From NCBI GenBank assembly GCA_003598065.1, contig QZKR01000042.1, positions 27,344-91,343 of the forward strand: 64,000 nt of DNA. Reading direction: 5' to 3'. The position numbers were made by a program, and so were the translations under genes. The notes beneath the pieces are model-generated. The model worked only from the letters and a program-made list of their open reading frames with translations, ran no database searches and had not been told where the DNA came from. The stretch comes from Myxococcales bacterium (GTDB lineage: Bacteria; Myxococcota_A; SURF-8). The first letter of the stretch is position 1. Every line of letters starts with the position of its first letter. Shown piece by piece: positions 1-10,400 of this stretch.

Positions 1-615
1 GTGATGCGGAAAAAACAGGCGTCGGCCGCCGCGTTCTTGGCCGTGGGAGTCGCCTTGATTTTTCTCGCCGCCGACCTCCGGGCCGGCGGCCAGGACGCCG
101 CGCCGGCGGCCGTTGCGCCGGCAGTCGCCACGGCGGCGGTCTTGCACGACGTCGAGATCCGCACGCTGCCATACATGGGACTGCCCATCGGGCTGCGGGA
201 TGCGGTGGGGCTGCCGATCCGCATTCCCTGCCAGACCTGCCACGGCGGGTTCGTCAAGACGACGACTCCGGAAAATCGGGTGGATAAAGGCGCGTTTCAC
301 CAACACGTCGTCCTGCAGCACGGTACAAAGACCTGCCGCACCTGCCACAAGCCGCCGGATTTTTCCGCCTTCGCGCTCGCCGACGGCACGACGGTCCCTT
401 ACGAAAACGTCATGCAGCTCTGCGGGCAATGCCACGCCCGCCGCTTGCAGGAATATTTAAACGGCGCGCACGGCGGCATGAATGGCTACTGGGATCGGAC
501 GAGCGGCCCGAGGGTGCGGAATCACTGCCTGGATTGCCACAATCCTCACGCGCCGAAGGTCGAGGCCGTCCTGCCGGCCCCGCGCATAAAAAATCGCTCC
601 ATGCCGAAGCCGTAG
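1..615 (+). CDS. Periplasmic tetrahaem cytochrome c
   Basis: Exported electron-transfer protein. The N-terminus (residues 2-29) is a basic stretch followed by a hydrophobic segment, so it is either a cleaved signal peptide or a membrane anchor. Four CxxCH haem-binding motifs are visible at about residues 77, 111, 141 and 176 (CQTCH, CRTCH, CGQCH, CLDCH), with extra histidines that could be distal ligands. It is followed after 15 bases by a 4-cluster ferredoxin-like gene and then an NrfD gene, the arrangement of Hmc-, Dsr(J-O-P)- and Qrc-type quinone/periplasm redox complexes. In that setting it would pass electrons between the FeS subunit and periplasmic partners. The frame opens at base 1 (GTG followed by ATG), so the start may lie here or upstream of the window. 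The exact complex cannot be named because the catalytic subunit, if any, is outside. Confidence 0.85.
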   Translation: MMRKKQASAAAFLAVGVALIFLAADLRAGGQDAAPAAVAPAVATAAVLHDVEIRTLPYMGLPIGLRDAVGLPIRIPCQTCHGGFVKTTTPENRVDKGAFHQHVVLQHGTKTCRTCHKPPDFSAFALADGTTVPYENVMQLCGQCHARRLQEYLNGAHGGMNGYWDRTSGPRVRNHCLDCHNPHAPKVEAVLPAPRIKNRSMPKP

Positions 616-630
616 CCGGGGAGACGTCCG

Positions 631-1596
631 ATGCCGGACCAGAAAGATTCAAAGCAGAACCCAGCGCCGGCGGCGCAGACGCGCACCAAAGGCGCCAAGC
701 GGCTGACTCGTCGCAAAGCCTTGAAGATCCTGGGCGGCGCCGCCTGGCTGGGCGCTTTCGGCTACGCCATGGCGCCGGTGCGGCAACTGGCCGAGGGAAT
801 GGACCTGCAGTCCTTCCTCCAGCAACACTACAAAGAACTTTCGCCGGAAGACAAAAAGCGGATCTTCGAACGGCTGGAACGCGAGGCGCAACGCGAGTAT
901 GGCGTCAAGGTGCGGATCGAGGATCCCCCTCCCCTGCCGAACGTGAAATACGGCTACGCCCTGAACCTCACCACCTGCATCGGCTGCCGTAAATGCGTGG
1001 AAGCCTGCCGCAAGGAGAACAACCACAATCGGGCGATGAACGGCTCCTATATCCGCGTTTTCGAGATTCCCAATCGCGGTTTGGACATCGCGCACGGCCG
1101 CTTGGATTACGACCATCCGGTTCCGGTGGACGGCTACCGCTATTTCCCCGTTCAGTGCCACCATTGCGACAATCCGCCCTGCGTCGATGTCTGCCCGACC
1201 AAGGCGACCTGGAAAGAGCCGGACGGGATTGTCGTCATCGATTACAACTGGTGCATCGGCTGCCGTTACTGCGCCGCCGCCTGTCCTTATCAGGCGCGGT
1301 TCTTCAACTGGACCAAGCCGGAGATTCCGCCGGAGGAAGTGAACCCGGATCAGGGCTACCTCTCCAACCGCATCCGGTCGCAGGGCGTGATGGAGAAGTG
1401 CACCTTCTGCCTGCACCGCGTGCGCAAGGGGCTGTTGCCGGCCTGTCTGGAAGCCTGTCCGGCGGGGGCGCGCGTCTTCGGCAACCTGCTGGACCCGAAG
1501 TCCGAGATCCGCTGGGTGCTGGAGAACCGCCGCGTGTTCATTCTCAAGGAGGAGCAGGCCACGCGGCCGATTTTCTACTACTATCTCGCGGAGTGA
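631..1596 (+). CDS. Tat-exported 4x[4Fe-4S] ferredoxin-like subunit (DmsB/NrfC/HmcB/DsrO type)
   Basis: Iron-sulfur electron-transfer subunit of a membrane redox complex, 321 aa. A twin-arginine-like signal (TRRKALKIL at about residues 26-34, then a hydrophobic stretch to about 50) predicts Tat export, so the clusters sit on the periplasmic side. Four cysteine groups are visible: CIGCRKCVEAC from residue 116, CHHCDNPPCVDVCP, CIGCRYCAAACP, and a last group CTFC...CLEACP. This is the usual four-cluster pattern of the family. It lies between the cytochrome gene and an NrfD gene (4-base gap to the next start), so the three are probably co-transcribed and form one complex. The reaction is probably quinol oxidation or quinone reduction, but direction and substrate cannot be read from the sequence. 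Confidence 0.88.
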   Translation: MPDQKDSKQNPAPAAQTRTKGAKRLTRRKALKILGGAAWLGAFGYAMAPVRQLAEGMDLQSFLQQHYKELSPEDKKRIFERLEREAQREYGVKVRIEDPPPLPNVKYGYALNLTTCIGCRKCVEACRKENNHNRAMNGSYIRVFEIPNRGLDIAHGRLDYDHPVPVDGYRYFPVQCHHCDNPPCVDVCPTKATWKEPDGIVVIDYNWCIGCRYCAAACPYQARFFNWTKPEIPPEEVNPDQGYLSNRIRSQGVMEKCTFCLHRVRKGLLPACLEACPAGARVFGNLLDPKSEIRWVLENRRVFILKEEQATRPIFYYYLAE

Positions 1597-1600
1597 TGCG

Positions 1601-2899
1601 ATGAACGCCGCCGACCGTCCCGCCGCCGTCCGCGAAGCTCGCGGCTTCTCCCATTGGCGGGCCTATTTCCGCTTTCTGCGGGACGCCGTCGCGGCCGCCA
1701 CGGACGGCTCGCCGCTCTTCTACGCCTGGATGACCGTGCTCACGGCCGTCGCTTTGGTCGGCGTCAACGCCTGGGTGCAGCAGGTGTCGCGCGGCATGGG
1801 GCTGAGCCACATGTCGGACCAGGTTTCCTGGGGCTTGTACATCGCCAACTTCACCTTCGTGGTGGGCGTCGCCGCCGGCGGGGTAATGATGGTGATCCCG
1901 GCTTACCTCTACCGCGACCACAAAATGCACGAGGTGGTGATTTTCGGCGAAATGCTGGCCGTCGCGGCGATTATCATGGCGATGCTGTTCGTCACGGTGG
2001 ACATGGGCCGTCCGGAGCGCTTCTGGCATCTCGTCCCCGGCCTGGGGCAGTTCAATTTTCCCTGGTCGATGCTCACCTGGGACATCATCGTCCTCAACGG
2101 CTACCTGCTGCTCAACCTGCACATCATCGGCTATCTGTTATATATGCGTTTTCTGAAGAAGGAGCCGGACCCGAGGTGGTACGTTCCCTTTGTGTTCGTC
2201 TCCATCGTCTGGGCCATCTCGATCCACACGGTGACGGCGTTTCTCTATGCCGGGCTCGGCGGCCGGCCGTTGTGGAATTCGGCGCTGCTCGCGCCGCGTT
2301 TTCTGGTGTCGGCCTTCGTCTCCGGCCCCGCGTTTCTCATCGTCGCCTTGACGCTGGTGGGCAAGTGGACGCGCTTCCGCATCGAGGCGAAGCCTTTAGG
2401 CACGCTGGTCGGCATCATCAAAGTGACGACGCTGCTCAACCTGTTCATGCTGGTCAGCGAGGTCTTCACCGAGTTTTACTCCGGCACGCATCACACGGCC
2501 TCCGCCCATTATCTCTACATCGGCCTCGACGGCCATTACGGCCTGGTTCCCTGGATCTGGACGGCTATCGTCCTGAATGTCGGCGCGGCGGCGTTGCTTA
2601 TGCATCCGCGCATCCGGGAGCGGCGGAATCTGCTTCTGGCCGCCTGCGCGATGGCTTTTGTGGGCGTCTGGATCGAAAAAGGCATGGGACTGGTGGTGCC
2701 GGGCTTCATCCCCAGTCCGCTGTACGAACTCGTGGAGTATGCGCCCTCGCTCATCGAATGGCGCATCACGGCCGGCGTCTGGGCGATCGGGCTGCTTATT
2801 TATTCGATCGCTATCAAGGTAGGCGTCCCGATCCTGGCGGACACCACGGCCGGCGAGGCGGCGCACTCCGCACAAAGTAAACCCAGCACGCAAGATTGA
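1601..2899 (+). CDS. nrfD: NrfD/PsrC-family integral membrane quinol-interacting subunit
   Basis: Polytopic membrane protein, 432 aa, with about ten hydrophobic segments spread from residue 40 to 415, which is the NrfD/PsrC/HmcC/DsrP family layout. Such subunits bind menaquinol in the membrane and exchange electrons with the FeS partner encoded just upstream. Start ATG lies 4 bases after the preceding stop, so translation is probably coupled. A conserved-looking segment with MGRPERFWHL after the third or fourth helix resembles the family signature around the quinone pocket. With a cytochrome c and a Tat FeS protein but no molybdopterin subunit, the trio resembles Hmc/DsrJOP modules of sulfur- and hydrogen-metabolising bacteria. 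Confidence 0.88.
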   Translation: MNAADRPAAVREARGFSHWRAYFRFLRDAVAAATDGSPLFYAWMTVLTAVALVGVNAWVQQVSRGMGLSHMSDQVSWGLYIANFTFVVGVAAGGVMMVIPAYLYRDHKMHEVVIFGEMLAVAAIIMAMLFVTVDMGRPERFWHLVPGLGQFNFPWSMLTWDIIVLNGYLLLNLHIIGYLLYMRFLKKEPDPRWYVPFVFVSIVWAISIHTVTAFLYAGLGGRPLWNSALLAPRFLVSAFVSGPAFLIVALTLVGKWTRFRIEAKPLGTLVGIIKVTTLLNLFMLVSEVFTEFYSGTHHTASAHYLYIGLDGHYGLVPWIWTAIVLNVGAAALLMHPRIRERRNLLLAACAMAFVGVWIEKGMGLVVPGFIPSPLYELVEYAPSLIEWRITAGVWAIGLLIYSIAIKVGVPILADTTAGEAAHSAQSKPSTQD

Positions 2900-2911
2900 C
2901 GCCGAGACAAG

Positions 2912-3328
2912 ATGTTCAACAAGTCCACCACAGCGGCCTTCGGCGCGATGATCCAACTGGCGCGTGAATTCATCGAGAACGAGCGCGGTGCAATCACAGC
3001 GCGGGAGGTCGCGCGGAAGATCAATCTGCCTTCGCCGTTCGTAGCGAAAATATTGACCATCCTTTCGCAGCATGGGATGGTCCTGGGCAGTCCGGGACCG
3101 AACGGCGGATATTATCTGGCCCGCCCGCCCAGAAAAATAACCCTCCTGGAAATCGTTGCCTGCTTTGAGCGCACCGATCCTCCGCAACGCTGCCTGTTCG
3201 GCCCTGGCAAATGCGAGCAGAAGTCGGCGTGCGCCCTGCACCACAAGGTCAAGTCGCTTTACGACCACCGAACAGAGCTATTGAAGGGAACGACGCTCGC
3301 GGAATTTTTGGAAAGCGAAGCGGGTTGA
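2912..3328 (+). CDS. Rrf2-family [Fe-S]-type transcriptional regulator
   Basis: Winged-helix regulator of 138 aa. It has the Rrf2 N-terminal HTH (about residues 1-60, including AREVARKINLPSPFVAKIL) and the wing motif around GPNGGYYLARP. Three cysteines at C94, C101 and C107 (C-x6-C-x5-C) match the cluster-ligating region of IscR/NsrR/Rrf2 proteins, so it probably senses redox state, iron or NO through an Fe-S cluster. It starts 12 bases after nrfD in the same direction and so likely belongs to the same transcript. The founding Rrf2 gene of Desulfovibrio lies next to the hmc operon, which fits this neighbourhood. The inferred target is this operon's own promoter, which is upstream of the window. 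Confidence 0.88.
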   Translation: MFNKSTTAAFGAMIQLAREFIENERGAITAREVARKINLPSPFVAKILTILSQHGMVLGSPGPNGGYYLARPPRKITLLEIVACFERTDPPQRCLFGPGKCEQKSACALHHKVKSLYDHRTELLKGTTLAEFLESEAG

Positions 3329-3690
3329 TCGCCATCCCGACATCGTCAACAAGGAGACTCTTCTCGTATACCTCGCAGAGGATGAGGTTTACGGGGTTCT
3401 TATTCGTTTGCGAAATTGGTCGTGTTCATCGAGAACACGGCGCCGGGTATCTCTAGCCCGTACTGACAAAATATTCGAACGGGCCTGATCCTCTCTGATT
3501 TCATGCAATTGACCTCATTTCGCTCTCGAATTTCCATCCGCAGGTTTAAAGAGGCTGCACTATGGCATCGAAAACGCATGGCCCTTACCCGTGCCCTCCT
3601 CGGATGCAACTGACAAGGAAGCAGCATGAGGCCCTTGGATGGAAAATCGAGCACAAAACGTGGGCAATCCATTGTATTCACTCACGGTAT

Positions 3691-3721
3691 TGCCTCTTTA
3701 ATATTTTGATCCTACGCCCTA
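3691..3721 (+). repeat. Imperfect direct repeat, copy 1
   Basis: A 31-base segment starting TGCCT, sharing the core AATATTTTGA and a TACG...TA end with the segment at 3756-3787, 65 bases away (start to start). It may be a protein-binding site pair or a small duplication; function unknown. Confidence 0.5.
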
Positions 3722-3755
3722 AATGAAGTCAGCCATGTGAAATCAAACAGGATTG

Positions 3756-3787
3756 TGCCTTCCTGAATATTTTGACCTTACGGCGTA
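3756..3787 (+). repeat. Imperfect direct repeat, copy 2
   Basis: Second copy of the repeat at 3691-3721, with the same TGCCT start, AATATTTTGA core and TACG...TA end. It stops immediately before the stop codon of the minus-strand glycosidase gene. Confidence 0.5.
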
Positions 3788-6700
3788 TCAGGCCCTTCCG
3801 TTCATTTCCCCCCGACGTCCGGCGCATCGCAGAGCGACGGCCATGAGCAGCAGCAGCAAGAGCAGACCGTCCTCGCTGGAGTAGGGCTGAACCATGGAGT
3901 TGGTGCAGCCCGAAATCAGCGGCGCGTTCTGGATCTCGACGATGGTCAAGGAATGCGGCGCCAGGCTCACCTGCGGGAATCCGGAAAAGGGAGCCAGATC
4001 GGCCCACGAGACCATTTCGCCGCTGCTGCCGTCGAACTCCTCGTTGTGGGCGAACATTTCCGACAGCAGACTGGGATCCGGACTGGTGATCGAGACCTCG
4101 CCCTTTTTCCAGGCGGTCGGTCGGTAACGGTCGGAGTCGATGGCCAATTCGACATCCACCGGATTATCCTTGCGGTTGAACAGGGCCACGTGGAAGGTGG
4201 TCGGGTCGAGAATCGTCGCGCCGGGTTTCAGCGTGGCCATGGCGGTAACATACGCGGTTCCGCCGTGCTCGATATGCCGCCAGATCCCCTTGTCGCTTTC
4301 CTCGAACGGCGCGACCAGGATTTTCTTCTTGAGCGCACCTTCTCGCAATTGCAGTTCGGGCGTGGACGCGGTCAGCGCCACCACATTGTCGAGATACAGG
4401 TCCAAATCGCGGCCTCCGCGGGCGAAATCCAGCTTGATTTTCCGAAGCTCCAAGGAGGGTTCGTTCAAGGTGTTGTCCGGAACCCACATCAGGGGCGACA
4501 CGAACGAATTCCAGCGGTAATTTCCCGACCAGGCAAGATTGAATTCCACGGACCCGTAGTTGTAGGAGCCGACATTGCTGCGCATCATGTTCATCCGGGC
4601 CGTGACGCCCCGGATCACCTCCCCATTGTCGTACGTATCGCTTTCCGTTCCCAAGGCGTAATTTCCGTGAATCACGTATGGATGATGCGTATGCGCAACC
4701 CAGTTCAGCGGATCCTGCGGGTAGTCGCGATAGGGGCGCGGCACGAGGAAGTCATTCGACAGCTCCGCGTTCAGGGTCCCCACCCGGAGACAGGGCTCCA
4801 CCAACGGTGTCATGCTCGGGAGGCAGTGCTCTTCCACGATTTCCGCCTCGCTGGCCGGGCTGAAACATCGCCAGCGATTGAAGAAGTTCGGGTTTCCGGG
4901 GGGCGGCGCCTGGGCGGGGCAGTTGAATCCCGGATAGCAGCATTCCTGACTGGTTCCTGTTTTGCACAGATCGCATATCGGCGACGCCGGAAGACCCGAG
5001 CGCGCCTCGTAACCGAAATCGCCCTGGTAGGTGACGGGATGCAGATCGAACGAAGCGGTTTTGACGTCCATCGAGACGCGATAGCGTTTCCCGGCCACCA
5101 CTTTGTCAACTTTGCGCGTCAGGCAGTCGCTGAGGTCGAGATCGTTGCCGGAGGGCAGGTCGATCAGGAGAACGTTGGAGCGGGTTTCGGAATCATACAG
5201 GACCCGCAAACGCGGAACCGTGGGGCTGGGAGCGCCGAAGCCGGCCAGCTGCCGGCAGGCGGGACTCAATGTCCAGTCCGAAAGCGTGGGGTCGTTGAAG
5301 GATTCTTTGAGAGCGAACGCACCCGTTTCCTCCTCGGATGCGACCACGAGATTGTCGATCCTGACCGTGCCGGACGGGTAGTAATCGATATCTGGCTGTT
5401 CCGGCCAGTTGCCGACGGATATTTTCGGCCAGGACAACGACACCGTCAGCGGGGAGGACTCGGGAACGTAGCTTCTGCCCCACTGGTTGTTATCCTGGTC
5501 GTTGTCGGGATCGTCCAGATCGTAGGCGGCATCCGCGGCCGCATCGATCTTCACCGCGATCAGCTGGCGCCGCTCGTCCGTCAGGTAGCTTCGCAGAGCC
5601 CGCTGCACCAGGGCCGAGGGACGCTGGATGAAGTGGGAATTCTGAACGATATTGCGGTACGGTGTGTTGGTGTCCCAGTCCTCGATCGGATAATTGATTG
5701 TCTCCTTGCGGCTGAGCATGCCGGTATTCGCCTGGCAGTCGTAGAGGGATTCGTCGGTTATGCCCGCCGGCGTGTAGTTGAACTGGAAATTGGACTCCGG
5801 CCGGTAGTCCATCAGGGTGAAGAAATTGGCGAAGCGGACCTCTTTCGGCATGCCGAGCATGACGGCGGTCATGTCGCCGGTCAGCAGGGCGTCGGCCATG
5901 CTGGTGTTGAAGTGGCTGCATGCGGATTCGTTCCGGGTGAAGAAATACGAGGGAGGCGTGCCGCCATCCGAGTCCGCGTCGCAGCAGGGAAACAGGTTCA
6001 GTGAGTTGTACTCCGTGAACGCGACGGGTCTGGCCGCACCCAACTCCGCCTGGATGATGTGGTTGTAATGGGTGATGGTCTCCTCCAGCCGGCGGGCGCG
6101 GGCCATCAGGCGGTAGTAGTGCGTCTCCGCCCATTCCGTGTTGCATTGCTTGTATTCCCCCTCCGCGCCCGCGCCGCCGATGCCGAAGTACTGGTGGGCG
6201 ATGAAATAGTCCGGCTTCACGCCGTAATCGTACAGCGTCTTCAGGAGCAGGCGGTTGCCTTCCTCGTTCCCGGGGGGATACAGGCAGATGCCGATCTGGG
6301 GCGCGGGCGAGCTGTGCGGAGTGATGAAGGGCGTTTTCATGCCCTTCAGGAAGCAGGCGGCGGCGCGCGCGTACAGGCGCGGATCGAGGTGTCCGAGCTT
6401 GGGATTGTGCGGCTCGTTCTCGATCTCCCAGTGCGACACGTTGCCCACGCGCGAGGGCGAGGCGTAGTAGTTCCGCATCCAGCAGATCGCGCGCTCGAAT
6501 GGCGTCCACGACTCGTTGCCGTTCAGGTCGCATGCACCGATGCTGTTGGCGGCGGACTCGCAGTCCTCCATGTCGAAGCCGTTTCCGTTCACATCCGGCA
6601 AATGCTTGGCCGGATCGAAGATCGTGATGGTCTCCGGACTTGCGCCGTCGCTCTCGGCGATGGTGACGAGCACGTTGGCCTGAGCGGGCGAACCCATCAT

Positions 6701-7285
6701 CTCGACCAGGTTCATGAACTCCACGAAGCTGAAGGAGGCCATGTCGATCAGGCGGGTTCCGAGGTGCGAGCCGTTCTTCTCCATCCAGGAGCATTGATAC
6801 GTATCCCCGTATCCGTATCCGATGCGGTAGCAGCATTCCTTGCCGTCGGAATCGCAGGCCAGACCGGCCAGCCCGCGCTTGAGAACGAACTGCTCCCATT
6901 TGGCGGCGGAGGCGTCCTGACCGGAGGGGTAACGCAGGATCGTGGCGCCCAGATCCTGCAAAAGCGGCACCACGCCCGGCGTCGGCCGCCCGCACACCTG
7001 GCCGTAATCCAACAGTTGCGAGTAATTCTGAGCGCATCCCACGGGCGGGGTCGAGCCGACGTAGGTGGAATCCCAGACGCCTCCGCCGGTGGTCAGATGC
7101 TGGGTCACCTGCGCGCCGAACACCAGGTTGTTGGGCGTCCCGAGCTTTTTGTTTGGCTGCAGATGGACAACGATGCCTCCGCCGGGAGTCGTCTGCCCCT
7201 GGGCGATGCCGGCATGGAACCCGTACAGTCCCGATCCGACCAGCAGGGTCAGGACCATGATCAATCCCGTCCTAAGCGTCCACAT
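3788..7285 (-). CDS. Exported clan GH-A-like glycosidase with C-terminal sorting tail
   Basis: Large secreted protein of about 1165 aa. ATG 7285 is preferred over GTG 7294 because GAGG lies 8 bases before it. A signal peptide (about residues 5-30) precedes an N-terminal region resembling GH51/GH39-type TIM barrels. WEIENEP contains the likely acid/base Glu (about 291), and AFTEYN contains the likely nucleophile (about 425). Both are typical of clan GH-A arabinofuranosidase- or xylosidase-like enzymes. The rest looks like beta-sandwich modules that could bind carbohydrate. The last 40 residues hold a Cys (SGCTNS), a run of leucines and a basic tail with RCAGRR, the tripartite layout of MYXO-CTERM/GlyGly-CTERM-type surface sorting signals. 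It lies 123 bases downstream of the DUF4838 lipoprotein on the same strand. The substrate and GH family are inferred, not proven. Confidence 0.72.
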   Translation of the reverse strand: MWTLRTGLIMVLTLLVGSGLYGFHAGIAQGQTTPGGGIVVHLQPNKKLGTPNNLVFGAQVTQHLTTGGGVWDSTYVGSTPPVGCAQNYSQLLDYGQVCGRPTPGVVPLLQDLGATILRYPSGQDASAAKWEQFVLKRGLAGLACDSDGKECCYRIGYGYGDTYQCSWMEKNGSHLGTRLIDMASFSFVEFMNLVEMMGSPAQANVLVTIAESDGASPETITIFDPAKHLPDVNGNGFDMEDCESAANSIGACDLNGNESWTPFERAICWMRNYYASPSRVGNVSHWEIENEPHNPKLGHLDPRLYARAAACFLKGMKTPFITPHSSPAPQIGICLYPPGNEEGNRLLLKTLYDYGVKPDYFIAHQYFGIGGAGAEGEYKQCNTEWAETHYYRLMARARRLEETITHYNHIIQAELGAARPVAFTEYNSLNLFPCCDADSDGGTPPSYFFTRNESACSHFNTSMADALLTGDMTAVMLGMPKEVRFANFFTLMDYRPESNFQFNYTPAGITDESLYDCQANTGMLSRKETINYPIEDWDTNTPYRNIVQNSHFIQRPSALVQRALRSYLTDERRQLIAVKIDAAADAAYDLDDPDNDQDNNQWGRSYVPESSPLTVSLSWPKISVGNWPEQPDIDYYPSGTVRIDNLVVASEEETGAFALKESFNDPTLSDWTLSPACRQLAGFGAPSPTVPRLRVLYDSETRSNVLLIDLPSGNDLDLSDCLTRKVDKVVAGKRYRVSMDVKTASFDLHPVTYQGDFGYEARSGLPASPICDLCKTGTSQECCYPGFNCPAQAPPPGNPNFFNRWRCFSPASEAEIVEEHCLPSMTPLVEPCLRVGTLNAELSNDFLVPRPYRDYPQDPLNWVAHTHHPYVIHGNYALGTESDTYDNGEVIRGVTARMNMMRSNVGSYNYGSVEFNLAWSGNYRWNSFVSPLMWVPDNTLNEPSLELRKIKLDFARGGRDLDLYLDNVVALTASTPELQLREGALKKKILVAPFEESDKGIWRHIEHGGTAYVTAMATLKPGATILDPTTFHVALFNRKDNPVDVELAIDSDRYRPTAWKKGEVSITSPDPSLLSEMFAHNEEFDGSSGEMVSWADLAPFSGFPQVSLAPHSLTIVEIQNAPLISGCTNSMVQPYSSEDGLLLLLLLMAVALRCAGRRGEMNGRA

Positions 7286-7408
7286 TTTATTCACCTCGCC
7301 ATATTTAAGGTTGCATCACGCTTCGGCCGCGATCCGTTCAAGCGGCTCGGGTTTATCCCGTTGAACGTCACCACGCGCATGCGCCTTCTCCGGCCCGGTT
7401 CCCCGGGG

Positions 7409-10400
7409 TTAGTAGGACGGTGGCGTCCAGGCCGGGCAGGTCAAGTCATGATACTGCACGCAGGCCGTGGCGCCGTTGATCGCGTCGATTACCTGGATGA
7501 CCTGCGCGAGATCCGCGCCGCGAGCCGGGTCGCTTAAGGCGGCCACCGCTGGATAGGGCGTGTAATCCTTCTCGTATATGGTCTTAAGAAGGTCGGCCTG
7601 GTCGCGGATGTTCCCCAGGGCGATGACGGCGCCCCGCCTCCAATCCTCGCAGTAAACATCCTCCGACGAGTCCCATCTCGACTTTCCCAGGTAAGTCAGA
7701 TCGTCGATATAGGCGGAAGGCGGGGCCTCGGACGCGGGCGCTAGGTTGGGATCGAACATGACATTGATCGCGTTCTGCTCGTCGATCAGCAGCTGGCAGA
7801 TGCCCGCCTCGCCGTTGCCGACCAGGATGTCATAGACTTGATCGACCTCCTCTCGAAGCACAGCCGGGTCATAATTGGGATTGTTGGATCCTTCGCTGTC
7901 GCAATACGACCAGCCGCGGCACTGCTCCGAACCGCCGATATCCGCATCGCACTGGTAGACTTCCCAAGTGGTGTGACAGGTATCCGTGACCGGTTCCTCG
8001 CAGTCCCAGGGCTCATACAGCATTCGATCCAGCTTTTTCAGGCGAACCATGTTGGAAAACACGTTGAAGCCCTGCTGGAACAGGAAAAGCCGGGCCAGAT
8101 ACAGCTGTGTGTCGGCAATCGGTGACGGCGACAGCAAGATCAGGTTTTTGGCCTGAGTCAGATGATTGGCAAGGGACGGCAGGGCGGCTTCGTAGAGCAG
8201 ATAATAGCTGGAATTATCCCAGATTTTCTGTTTCCGGCTCGTGTCCGTCCCCTGGCGAAACTGCATTTCGTGCCGCGGATAGGGTTGTTCAATCAGTTGG
8301 ATGCCCGCGCCGCCCGACGGGTCGCCGATCAGCAGGGTGTCATGCAGCTGGTTGTCGAAGCTTTTGTTCTCGGTCCAGCAGAATCCCTCCCGCTGGAAGG
8401 CGGGAATATTGGGCCAGTTCGTGTAGGCCTCCTCCAACTCGGTGAAATACAGGGCCATTTCGGCGCCGGCCAAGGCGCCGAACATGTCAGAGGCGTATTG
8501 CTTGATCGCCTGGGTTGGCGTGATCGAGGTGTTCCAAAGCTTTCGCACGGTAAACCAGTAGCTGAGCGCATCCATCGGCCAAGTCGGATGACCGTCGGCA
8601 TAGTAGGCGCGCGCCAGCGGCCCCCTTATGGCGGGTATGGGCAGTTCCGCAAGTGCGCCTTTGTGGTAATAAGAGAGGCTTTCGCTCAGAATGGCGAGAC
8701 TCTGCCTGGGCATGTAAAACTGGAAACCGTAAAGACGCTCCCACAGCCCCAGGAAGCCGTTCGGCTCCAGATGCAAGGCCCAAGCGACATAGTCCTCTTT
8801 GACGTCCTGCTTGATCGTCGGGTCTAACCAGGTGGTCAGAGCTTCGTTGAAATAGGCGACGACAAGGTGTTCGTCGAATTTCAAGGCGGGATCTTTCGGC
8901 GGAGCGGATATTCCATAGGATATGGCCGTCAGATATTGGTCCGCCAGGGGGGTCCCAAAATGCTGCGTGACCTGATCCCAGAACGAATAGGCGGCATTGT
9001 TGTAAAACGACCAAATCCGGTCGGGAAAATCGTATTCGCCGGATGGCAGGTTCAGGTCGCGTTCGATGGCGCCAAATTCGTTTCGTTCGTCATACGAGTA
9101 CATCACCGGGGGTTTGGAACTGTCATCGCAATCAAAGGGCGCCTGATCCATGATGCCGGCCGAGCCGGTTTCCAGGACGAGCGCGTCGTGGTCCGCATCG
9201 ACGATTCTCCGATATTGCCGGTTCGCGACCAGGTCGCTCGTGGGCGGTGCGAGCGGCGAGGCGGGATTCATGTACGGCTGCCAATCCGCAGGGGCGGTTT
9301 CGGGCGTGCCGCACTGGAAATCGTCTATGTCAACGATGTCGCCCGAATGCAGGATCCGGTCCCCGATCGTTTTCCAGGGGCGTCCTCTGTATGGCGCGAC
9401 ATCGAGGCCTTCATGGATGGCCTCCTCGTTGACATGCACCGAAATATTGTGATCGAAGCGGAAGCGCTTGCTCCAGTCGTCGCCATGGGCTTTGTTGAGG
9501 TTGGCCCAGCAGACGTCGGAGTAAGTGGGATCCGTTGCGCAGAGATCGCTTTCTCCCGCGCCCTTGAATCCGGAGATGAAGCGGCCCCAATAGGAAGGCT
9601 CGTAGGTTTTTACAGGCGCGGACAACGTGACCGTAATCGTGCTTTTCACGGGCACGTGCTCGCCGAGGCGCGTCGGCAGGTACCAGTGCACACCCAGGTA
9701 GCGCTCCAGAAATTCGCTGACCGCGTAAGTGGTGGCCACTCCCTGCGAGCGGGGGAGGGGATTGTACTGCTTGCCGATCAGGTACAGGCGGTTGTGCACG
9801 TACGGCGAGCTTCCGACACGCTTTCCGGCGATCAGGAAGGAGTCGCTGTCCCGGCCGATGAAGGGATCGGGGCTGTAGGCGTCCGTCAGGGCGTCGGCGG
9901 TCAGGCCGATATGCACCTGGACGGGCATCGCCGTGCATGCGGTCGCGTTGTTGATCGGCCGCTCGCTGGCGATGCATAAGCCGGCTCCGGTGATTGCCTG
10001 GACGTAGTGCTGCAGGAGCTGCGCCGCCTGGCAGGCGCTGCGGTCGTCGCCCGGAAACGGACCGGCCTCGTCGACTTCACAGGGCGACTCGTTGTAGGTG
10101 TTCTTCATATAGGGGACGACGATATGCGCATTCGCCACGCCGTCCTTTACGAGGGGGAGCGGGAAAAGGACGTTGAAGGTGACCCGGTCGCGCGCGCTCT
10201 TGAGCGCCTCGATGCGCAGCAGATAGGTATTGGAGGTTTCGCTCAGGTCAGGAAGGTTGCCCGGAATCGCGTAATCGGCGCTTTGGTCATCGATGCAGTT
10301 CGAGGCGCTCACCTGGATATGGCGGCCGGTCTGCACGTTCTCGAAAATCATGAGGCAGGAGGAGGTCAAAAAGGATCGATTGGTCGCCTCGACATGGATG

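Larger units (their letters stand above)
3329..3787. other. Intergenic region between convergent genes
   Basis: About 460 bases between the Rrf2 gene and the end of the glycosidase gene, which converge. I see no convincing coding frame. The only structure noticed is an imperfect direct repeat near the right end, listed separately. Confidence 0.6.
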
